Shown here: piece after piece, positions 1 through 4,710 of the stretch
How positions within the stretch are numbered: position 1 is the first letter of the stretch
Layout of the letters: the number at the start of each line of letters is the position of its first letter
Assembly: GCA_041752735.1 (NCBI GenBank)
Contig: JBGSVW010000032.1
Span: 1-16,244 of the forward strand
Origin: UBA1422 sp041752735
GTDB taxonomy: Bacteria; Bacillota; Clostridia; Peptostreptococcales; Anaerovoracaceae
Reading direction: 5' to 3'
DNA: 16,244 nt
Made by a program: the position numbers and the translations under genes
Notes under the pieces: model-generated
Databases searched by the model: none
The model's input: the letters and a program-made list of their open reading frames with translations, nothing else
What the model was told of the DNA's origin: nothing

Positions 1-2
1 GT

Positions 3-137
3 CAGGTTCATTCCATTCTCTTCCGCCGGGCTATAAGTGGGGAGACGTGGCTGAACAAATATCTCGAAAGACTATCTGATCTATTAGACACATTCGATAT
101 TGAGGAGGCGAGACAATGGCAAACGATTTGGCAGTGA
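3..137 (+). CDS. 3' end of an upstream phage gene (partial), unknown product
   Basis: An open frame runs in from the left edge and stops at TGA 135-137, overlapping the next gene by 22 bases. The visible 44 residues include the segment YLERLSDLLDTFDIEEAR, which is charged and probably helical, and the frame ends TIWQ. In DUF927-containing phages the gene just upstream is often a primase or DNA-binding replication protein, but nothing here identifies it. A competing frame (positions 2-79, ending SRKTI) is also open, so the frame choice is only a moderate preference, based on length and reasonable codon use. Confidence 0.4.
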   Translation, partial: QVHSILFRRAISGETWLNKYLERLSDLLDTFDIEEARQWQTIWQ

Positions 138-1954
138 CAACAACATACACCAAGGAAGACTTCCTCGAAGGCACAGCCCCGTATGAGGCGGTATATGTCC
201 ACATTAAAGATAAATTTGAGCTAGAAAAGGCATTGGCCAAGATGGCGGATATCGCGCAGGGAGTTGGCGTTAAGTATTTTCGGACGCTATGGAAACGGTA
301 CCTTGAAAAAACGACTCAATCCGATGGACAGTATTTTTCAGACAACGTCAGCAACTTTGACGGCCAACCGTTTGAACTAAACACTGGTGCATGGGTGGCA
401 GACGATTTGGGAGTGTCCAGAATGATACCTCGCTGTGGAGAAATACTAGCTTGCTTCCACCCAATCATGCCAGTTAAGAGATTGGTTAATGTGGACAGCG
501 GAATTGAAAAGCTCGAAATCGCCTTTAAAAAGGGGAACCAGTGGCGCCGGGTGATATTCGACAAGAAGCAACTAGCCAGTGCTAATAGTATCGTTGGTGC
601 CCTTGCAGATTACGGTGTGGCAGTTACAAGCGAGAATGCTAAGTACCTTGTCCAGTACCTTCATGACGTCGAAAATCTGAACTATGACAAGATACCCGAA
701 AACAAATCGGTATCGCGCCTGGGATGGATTGGGGACGAAGGATTCAGCCCGTACGTTGAGGATCTAATCTTTGACGGAGATATCTCATTCAAGCATTACT
801 TTGAGAGCGTCAAACAAAAAGGCAGCTTCGACAAGTGGGTTAAGGCAGTCAGGGAGATTCGAGCACAGGGGAACGTCCCGGCAAAGATACTGATTGCTGC
901 ATCGTTTGCATCAGTCCTGGTGGAACCATGCAACTGCCTACCGTTCTTCGTCCATCTATTCGGCGGTACCGAAACCGGAAAGACGGTTGGGTTAATGCTG
1001 GCAGCGTCGGTCTGGGCGAACCCGGCGATGGGAAAATATATCCACACGTTCAATTCAACGGCCGTCGCTCAAGAACTATCTGCAGGTTTCGTAAACTCCA
1101 TGCCACTTATCCTAGACGAGCTCCAAATCATCCGGGAGAAGAAAGACTTTGACCAAATGATATACCAACTGTCTGAGGGTGTTGGCAGGTCGAGAGGGCA
1201 GAAAACAGGTGGCTTGCAACGAACTACAACCTGGCAGAACTGTATTATCACAAACGGAGAGCAGCCGATTTCATCAGGCAACTCCGGGGGCGGTGCGGTC
1301 AATAGAATCATCGAAATCAGTTGTGAAGACGTGAAACTGTTTGAAGACCCAGCCGGCCTGGTTAAGCTGATCCGCGAGAACTATGGACATGCCGGGAAGA
1401 AGTTTATTGAAGTTCTGAATGGCGAACAGGTGCTCGGTATTGCTAAAGAGCTACAAGAAGATTTTTACAGGCAAATCATGAAGACCCAAGTCACCGAAAA
1501 ACAAGCCCTTGCTGCCAGTTTGATTCTGACTGCGGACGCTCTGATAGACGGCGAGATATTCAAAGACAACAATGGTTTGACCGTTGAAGAGGTATCCGCC
1601 TTCCTATCAACTCATTCAGAGGTATCCGCGCATGTAAGAGCCTACTCCTGGATGAACGAATGGATCGCACAGAACCGGTCGAAATTCGACGAATTAAACT
1701 CAACCAGTTCAGACATTTGGGGGCGGTTCGATTTCGGCTCAGTGTATATTATTCGGAATGTATTCAATAAAGCGTGCCAGGAAAACGGATTCAACGCTCA
1801 GACATTTCTCGGCTGGATGAAGAAAAATGACTACATCGAGGTCGGAGAAAAGGGTTTCACTAAGGCAAAAAGGGTCAATGGAGTGACGTGTAATTGTGTG
1901 GTGTTGAGGCAAATCGACGACCAACTTGCAGGTTTTGATGAAAATCCGGAGTAG
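116..1954 (+). CDS. DUF927 family phage replicative helicase/ATPase
   Basis: 612-residue P-loop ATPase of the DUF927 family, found in Bacillota phages and mobile elements as a primase-associated or replicative helicase-like enzyme. The Walker A motif is GGTETGKT at residues 283-290. Walker B is LILDE at 331-335. A polar sensor-like Asn lies in NCIITNGEQP, followed by a Gly-rich loop (SSGNSGGGAVNR). The N-terminal third (about residues 20-200) is the DUF927-type leader region, and residues 460-600 form a helical C-terminal part with a winged-helix-like FLGWMKKNDYIEV segment. The ATG start has GAGGAGGCGAG upstream (RBS at about 101-110). Length is normal for the family. The role in unwinding or loading at the phage origin is inferred from family and from the repeat region directly downstream. 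DNA-substrate details cannot be seen. Confidence 0.88.
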   Translation: MANDLAVTTTYTKEDFLEGTAPYEAVYVHIKDKFELEKALAKMADIAQGVGVKYFRTLWKRYLEKTTQSDGQYFSDNVSNFDGQPFELNTGAWVADDLGVSRMIPRCGEILACFHPIMPVKRLVNVDSGIEKLEIAFKKGNQWRRVIFDKKQLASANSIVGALADYGVAVTSENAKYLVQYLHDVENLNYDKIPENKSVSRLGWIGDEGFSPYVEDLIFDGDISFKHYFESVKQKGSFDKWVKAVREIRAQGNVPAKILIAASFASVLVEPCNCLPFFVHLFGGTETGKTVGLMLAASVWANPAMGKYIHTFNSTAVAQELSAGFVNSMPLILDELQIIREKKDFDQMIYQLSEGVGRSRGQKTGGLQRTTTWQNCIITNGEQPISSGNSGGGAVNRIIEISCEDVKLFEDPAGLVKLIRENYGHAGKKFIEVLNGEQVLGIAKELQEDFYRQIMKTQVTEKQALAASLILTADALIDGEIFKDNNGLTVEEVSAFLSTHSEVSAHVRAYSWMNEWIAQNRSKFDELNSTSSDIWGRFDFGSVYIIRNVFNKACQENGFNAQTFLGWMKKNDYIEVGEKGFTKAKRVNGVTCNCVVLRQIDDQLAGFDENPE

Positions 1955-2285
1955 GGTTATACAGAAGAAAAAGCGAAAAATGCTGAAATCCCAACAAATC
2001 ATATGACCGGCACAACGCCCTTGTGTAACCAAGGTTATACGCCCGCAACGGTTGAAATCATTGGGTTTAGAGCAAGATTATTGAACTTGTGTAACCGTAT
2101 AACCATTTTCACTAAAGCTATATAGAGAAAGCATATATAAAAATCAATTGACAGTATTATATGTTTTCAAAAATAAAAAAATACATGCGATTTGGTTACA
2201 CAGTTATACAGCGCACCAAAAACCCACAAAATTCAATGCTTGGAGCGTATAACCACCAAGTTATACACGTTACACAGGTTATACA
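1955..2285. repeat. Array of GGTTAYACA-like 9-mers (iterons), candidate phage origin or operator array
   Basis: Eleven copies of a GTTAYAC core (Y = C or T) occur in 331 gene-free bases. On the + strand they start at 1955, 2033, 2194, 2202, 2259, 2268 and 2277. Inverted copies (reading GTGTAACC or GTATAACC) lie at 2022-2030, 2088-2096, 2097-2104 and 2247-2254. The last three form a perfect tandem of period 9: AGTTATACA, then CGTTACACA, then GGTTATACA (2259-2285). Copies at 2022 and 2033 face each other as a near-palindrome. The site at 2261-2269 (TTATACACG) differs by one base from the DnaA-box consensus TTATNCACA. A very AT-rich stretch (about 2105-2190) lies between the clusters, as in an origin unwinding element. 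The repeats are read directly; origin function is inference, and binding of a repressor or activator is the main alternative. Confidence 0.65.
2148..2177 (+). promoter_or_regulatory. Weak candidate sigma-A promoter in the repeat region
   Basis: A perfect -35 hexamer TTGACA is at 2148-2153, and AATAAA (4 of 6 matches to TATAAT) is at 2172-2177 with an 18-base spacer, in very AT-rich DNA. It would read toward the small-gene block starting at 2340. A second possible -10 (TATAAA, 2308-2313) lies closer to that gene but has no recognisable -35. Both sit next to or between the 9-mer repeats, so repeat-binding proteins could control them. Confidence 0.3.
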
Positions 2286-2339
2286 AACCAATTATTCATA
2301 AATTATGTATAAATATACATTTATCGGAGGTAACAAAAA

Positions 2340-2602
2340 TGAGAACACACGAATTAAAACTTGATGAACAATTCTTTGATGCAGTATTAAGCGGAGAAAA
2401 ACCGTTTGAGGTAAGAAAGAATGACAGAGGATTTCAGAAAGGCGACAAGATTTTATTCACAGAATATAAGAATGGTGCCTACTGTTGGAGAATGGCAACG
2501 TGTGAAATCACATATGTCTTAAACGGATGGGGTATTGAACCCGGATATTGTGTATTTGGAATCGCAAAGGTAGAGGAAGCGACCAAGGAGGAACCACAAT
2601 GA
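2340..2602 (+). CDS. DUF3850 (ASCH/PUA-like) small protein
   Basis: 87-residue protein beginning MRTHELKLDEQFFDAVLSGEKPFEVRKNDRG, the hallmark N-terminus of DUF3850. These are small ASCH-fold (PUA-like beta barrel) proteins common in phages of Bacillota. ASCH domains are predicted or shown to bind RNA or modified nucleosides. The conserved segments visible are HELKL, SGEKPFEVRKNDR (about residues 18-30), FQKGD and YCVFGIAKV near the end. The start at 2340 is preferred over an upstream in-frame GTG because TCGGAGGTAAC lies just before it and because homology begins at MRTHELK. A hairpin-forming ATAAAT/ATTTAT pair (2309-2324) lies just before the RBS. The molecular role in the phage is unknown. 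Its stop overlaps a tiny ORF (ATGA). Confidence 0.82.
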
Positions 2603-2637
2603 CTTATAAACAGCTTCAAATTGAGGGGGGGCGCTGA
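2599..2637 (+). CDS. Possible 12-residue ORF, coupling peptide or remnant
   Basis: ATG at 2599 overlaps the TGA of the DUF3850 gene and encodes MTYKQLQIEGGR. MTYKQL is a frequent beginning of longer phage proteins, but here the frame stops after a run of seven G residues. It may only serve to carry ribosomes to the next start at 2643, or it may be a decayed gene. The poly-G run is also a plausible site for a base-call or replication slip. Confidence 0.25.
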   Translation: MTYKQLQIEGGR

Positions 2638-2642
2638 GAATC

Positions 2643-2768
2643 ATGAAAAAATATCAAAACAGACTACTCGAATATGAAAGACGTAAGGCAATGCTCCTGG
2701 AGACTTGCACCACGGTTGCGGAGTACCAGGATGCCATCAGGGAATTGTGTAAAGAGTTGAAGATTTAA
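2643..2768 (+). CDS. Small helical phage protein, unknown function
   Basis: 41 residues, MKKYQNRLLEYERRKAML then a TTVAEYQDAIRELCKELKI tail. It is highly charged and predicted almost entirely helical. Short proteins of this pattern (a YxxRLxEYExRK opening and an E-Y-x-x-x-I-R-x-L ending) recur in the small-gene blocks of clostridial prophages, but I know of no assigned function. A G-rich stretch (GAGGGGGGG, from 2625) precedes the ATG at a rather long distance, so translation may depend on coupling with the upstream ORF. It is too short for routine ORF listing. Confidence 0.5.
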   Translation: MKKYQNRLLEYERRKAMLLETCTTVAEYQDAIRELCKELKI

Positions 2769-2779
2769 AGAGGTTGAAA

Positions 2780-2989
2780 ATGAACAAATTAAAGTTTTGG
2801 ATTTTATATCCATTTTCTCCATCGATTAGATTTGTGCATCATTGGAGAAATTTCAAAATTGACCTAAACCCTATGGACACACCTAATCCACCAATAATGC
2901 CAGCATTCTCCTATAAAGGCAAGGCGTACTACGATGCCGATTGTAAAGACCCGTATGTTGAGGGTGTGACGAGATTTAGAAAGAGGTGA
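2780..2989 (+). CDS. Hypothetical small protein
   Basis: 69 residues starting MNKLKFWILYPFSPSIRFVHHW. AAGAGG lies six bases before ATG 2780, so I use this ATG and not the TTG at 2774. The N-terminus has a short aromatic/hydrophobic stretch (WILYPF) too short for a convincing membrane span. The rest is Pro- and Tyr-rich (NPMDTPNPPIMPAFSYKGKAYYD), with a basic end (RFRKR). I do not recognise the family. It lies between two small genes in the same direction, 11 bases after one stop and 4 bases before the next start. Confidence 0.5.
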   Translation: MNKLKFWILYPFSPSIRFVHHWRNFKIDLNPMDTPNPPIMPAFSYKGKAYYDADCKDPYVEGVTRFRKR

Positions 2990-2993
2990 AATA

Positions 2994-3281
2994 ATGAATT
3001 GCCACGAATGTATCTATTTCAAAAAAACAGATCCGGAAATCAAATATGACCGCTGCACAAAACATATGACTGTTACAATGCCAGATTGGAGATGTGCTGT
3101 CGGACTCAAACAGGATAACCGGACACCCCAAGAGGTTGAGGACAGTATCGCCAAATCATTACAGCGGGTTCAAGACAATCCAGCCTGGACACCTAATTTC
3201 GGACCGGAAGAGGGAAAACCGGGGATAGACGAATTGATAACGCAAGAGGAATTATTAGAAATGATTGAGGTGGATGAATGA
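2994..3281 (+). CDS. Small four-cysteine protein, probable metal-binding fold
   Basis: 95 residues. The N-terminal third has cysteines at 3, 6, 21 and 34 (C-x2-C, then C21 and C34, with His24 nearby), a spacing compatible with a small zinc site. The remainder is acidic and Pro-containing, ending in a helical LITQEELLEMIEVDE. A good RBS (AGAGGTG, about 2984-2990) precedes ATG 2994. Phage small proteins beginning MNCxxCxYF occur widely in Bacillota phages without known function. A nucleic-acid-binding or host-takeover role is possible but not shown. Confidence 0.6.
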   Translation: MNCHECIYFKKTDPEIKYDRCTKHMTVTMPDWRCAVGLKQDNRTPQEVEDSIAKSLQRVQDNPAWTPNFGPEEGKPGIDELITQEELLEMIEVDE

Positions 3282-3282
3282 A

Positions 3283-3456
3283 ATGTCCATAAGAATAAAT
3301 ACAACCGAATGCGAGGGAAGAAAAATACAAGAGTTTGCAGAATGTTGTGAGAGCCAATGCCCGTTTTATTACAGCATATACAACGCCGTTGATCATAAAT
3401 ATTTTAAGCGGTGCAAAAGGGTAAACACAGAATCAGAGAAAGGCGGTTCAAAATGA
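3283..3456 (+). CDS. Second small Cys-rich protein
   Basis: 57 residues from ATG 3283 (MSIRINTTECEGR...). Cysteines are at 10, 21, 22, 26 and 44, arranged C-x10-CC-x3-C-x17-C, which suggests a metal-bound or redox-active small fold. AGGTGG (3268-3273) inside the previous gene is the likely RBS. An earlier in-frame ATG at 3274 is too close to it, and a TTG at 3265 is less likely. The family is not recognised. It overlaps the following gene by ATGA at 3453-3456. Confidence 0.45.
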   Translation: MSIRINTTECEGRKIQEFAECCESQCPFYYSIYNAVDHKYFKRCKRVNTESEKGGSK

Positions 3457-3614
3457 CAAAACCAACCTACACCTACCAAATAGAACTCTGGAATGGGAAT
3501 GCCTGCGCTGATGCCTGGTACCCAGTAGAAAAGCACGAAGGCATTACAGACGAGTTAACCGAGAAAAGCAATGAATTTACTAAAGACAGAAATGCGATGG
3601 GAGGTAGCAAGTGA
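3453..3614 (+). CDS. Hypothetical small protein
   Basis: 53 residues, MTKPTYTYQIELWNGNACADAWYPVEKHEG followed by a charged helical end. ATG 3453 overlaps the previous stop (ATGA), with AAAGGCGGTT upstream as a weak RBS. A longer frame opening at a TTG (3411) inside the previous gene is unlikely to be used. The YQIELWNGNA start looks like a small beta-structured protein. No family is recognised. The stop overlaps the next gene as GTGA, so translation is probably coupled to the late activator. Confidence 0.45.
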   Translation: MTKPTYTYQIELWNGNACADAWYPVEKHEGITDELTEKSNEFTKDRNAMGGSK

Positions 3615-3991
3615 GAGATTACCAGCCAAACAGCAACCCTTTACCAAGAACGGTATGGAATCAATGTTTGTGTCTGGTAAGGGATTACAACCGACTCTAT
3701 GAAGAATACGAGTGTGCAATTCATGACAGCCCACCACCACCGGACGGACAACCTAAGTCGGGCGGGACAGGTGACCCAACAGGGAGAGAGGCAATCAAGC
3801 GGGTACAAATGAGTATTAGGCTTCGAGCGGTAGAAAATGCGCTTTATATCATCCCTGAAGAGTACCGGGAAGGTGTATGGGATAACATAACCAAACATCA
3901 GCAATATCCAGACGATGCAGCTGACCGAACTTATAAGCGCTGGAAGGCAAGATTTATAAAAAAAATTGCCGAAAACATGTATTTTATATAA
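3611..3991 (+). CDS. RinA/ArpU-like phage late transcriptional activator
   Basis: 126 residues, starting at GTG 3611 with GGGAGGT (about 3599-3605) before it. The N-terminal part has the pattern VWNQCLCLVRDYNRLYEEYECAIHDSPPPPDGQP followed by GDPTGREAIK. This is typical of the small sigma-70-region-4-like or RinA/ArpU-like regulators placed just upstream of HNH-terminase modules in clostridial prophages. The C-terminal part (about residues 72-126, ALYIIPEEYREGVWDNI then YKRWKARFIKKIAENM) fits a helix-turn-helix DNA-binding region. In characterised relatives such as RinA of staphylococcal phages, the protein switches on packaging and structural genes. Here the next feature is a promoter lacking a -35 box, which fits that job. 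Exact binding sequence and family name are inferred. Confidence 0.72.
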   Translation: MRDYQPNSNPLPRTVWNQCLCLVRDYNRLYEEYECAIHDSPPPPDGQPKSGGTGDPTGREAIKRVQMSIRLRAVENALYIIPEEYREGVWDNITKHQQYPDDAADRTYKRWKARFIKKIAENMYFI

Positions 3992-3994
3992 AGA

Positions 3995-4047
3995 TGTCAC
4001 TTCTGGGAAAAATAAAGGTGTTATTATAATAGCGTGGAAGAGTGACA
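3995..4047 (+). promoter_or_regulatory. Candidate activator-dependent late promoter flanked by an inverted repeat
   Basis: A perfect -10 hexamer TATAAT lies at 4025-4030, 34 bases after the activator stop. No acceptable -35 exists at the right distance (best TTCTGG, 4001-4006, two matches). The heptamer TGTCACT (3995-4001) ends where a -35 box would lie, and its exact inverse AGTGACA is at 4041-4047 just after the expected start (about 4037). A good -10, a missing -35 and a dyad adjoining the activator gene together suggest activation by the protein encoded at 3611-3991. Binding is not shown. Confidence 0.5.
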
Positions 4048-4120
4048 AAGACCTCCTTTCGTAAATATATTGCATACCCAGAACCCGAAAAGACCATCGT
4101 TCCCCGGTGGTTTTTTCTTT
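4037..4120 (+). ncRNA. Putative short leader RNA upstream of the glycosyltransferase genes
   Basis: Transcription from the TATAAT at 4025-4030 would start near 4037 and meet the terminator at 4093-4120, giving a short RNA of about 80 nt unless read through. It contains ACCTCCTTTC (4051-4060), identical over ten bases to the conserved 3' end of bacterial 16S rRNA (anti-Shine-Dalgarno region). It holds no convincing ORF of its own; a GTG at 4042 opens an in-frame extension of the GT2 gene that lacks an RBS. Existence and function are inferred. Confidence 0.3.
4093..4120 (+). terminator. Intrinsic terminator/attenuator before the GT2 gene
   Basis: ACCATCG (4093-4099) pairs with CGGTGGT (4105-4111) through seven pairs including one G-U, around a TTCCC loop, and is followed by TTTTTCTTT. 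An A/G run just before it can extend the stem into the U tract. It lies 15 bases upstream of the GT2 ATG and downstream of the candidate late promoter, so it should limit read-through unless antitermination occurs, or it may end transcription of the early/middle block. Confidence 0.65.
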
Positions 4121-4134
4121 GGAGAAAACATTTT

Positions 4135-4710
4135 ATGCTGACAGTAATTATCCCAGTTTACAACCAAGAAGAACTAATTATCAGAGCAATTGAAAGCGTG
4201 CCAGATGGATGCGAGATCATTGTTGTGGATGATGGGTCGACAGATAATACAAAAGATTCAATTGTTAGATGTGATAGAGAATTGCATCTTTGCGGATTCC
4301 AAGAAAATAGAGGCGTTGGATGTGCTGTAAATAAGGGCATCGACATGGCAACTGGTGACTACATAGTTCTACTTGGCGCGGATGATTATTTCATTCCGGA
4401 CTTTCAGAATGTAATCGACCAGATGGACGGGACAGACTTGATATATTTCAATCTGCGGATAAATGACGGAACCTTTATCCAATTGGATGAAGAAAGCAAA
4501 ATAGCAAACTGCGGTTCGGTCAAGTGTATGAGGCGGGAATTTATTGGTGATACCAGATGCCCCGAAATTAGGGTGGAAGAGGATAAGGCTTTTTACTTAC
4601 AGCTGATAGATAAAAACCCAACGGAAAAATTCACCGGCATTGTAGCAAAGCATTACAATTTTCCGAGAATTGGGAGCCTTTGCTGGTTGAAAGAGAATGG
4701 TGGATTATGA
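4135..4710 (+). CDS. Glycosyltransferase family 2 (GT-A fold)
   Basis: 191-residue single-domain GT2 enzyme, expected to move a sugar from a nucleotide-sugar donor in the cytoplasm. It opens with the hallmark MLTVIIPVYNQEELIIRAI. The nucleotide-binding VVDDGSTDNT follows at 30-39, NRGVGCAVNKGI at 58-69, and the metal-site region LLGADDYF at 79-86. There the usual first Asp of a DxDD-type motif is Gly81, leaving D83/D84. No membrane anchor is visible, and the C-terminal acceptor part is short. I chose ATG 4135 (GGAG at 4121-4124) over a GTG at 4042, because conserved sequence begins at MLTVIIP and the extension would read through the terminator hairpin. Acceptor and sugar are unknown. The stop overlaps the GT4 start (ATGA), so the two are coupled. 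Confidence 0.85.
   Translation: MLTVIIPVYNQEELIIRAIESVPDGCEIIVVDDGSTDNTKDSIVRCDRELHLCGFQENRGVGCAVNKGIDMATGDYIVLLGADDYFIPDFQNVIDQMDGTDLIYFNLRINDGTFIQLDEESKIANCGSVKCMRREFIGDTRCPEIRVEEDKAFYLQLIDKNPTEKFTGIVAKHYNFPRIGSLCWLKENGGL

Noticed and set aside
1955..2285. CRISPR array interpretation of the repeated motif
   Set aside because: Units are 9-mers in both orientations with unequal or no spacers; CRISPR repeats are longer (about 23-40 bases), same-oriented and regularly spaced.
2192..2339. Upstream GTG extension of the DUF3850 protein by 49 residues
   Set aside because: It runs through the 9-mer repeat array; the family begins at MRTHELK and ATG 2340 has a strong RBS.
2599..2768. Poly-G frameshift joining the 12-residue ORF to the following small protein
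   Set aside because: Shifted frames past the G-run stop soon or do not match the 2643 frame, so no sensible fusion results.
3641..4075. 144-residue reverse-strand ORF over the late activator
   Set aside because: It is antisense to a well-supported gene and promoter, has no RBS and no recognisable protein pattern; it is a shadow of low stop density.
4042..4134. GTG-started 31-residue N-terminal extension of the GT2 gene
   Set aside because: It lacks a ribosome binding site, would translate through the terminator hairpin, and precedes the conserved GT2 opening MLTVIIPVYN, which has GGAG in front of ATG 4135.
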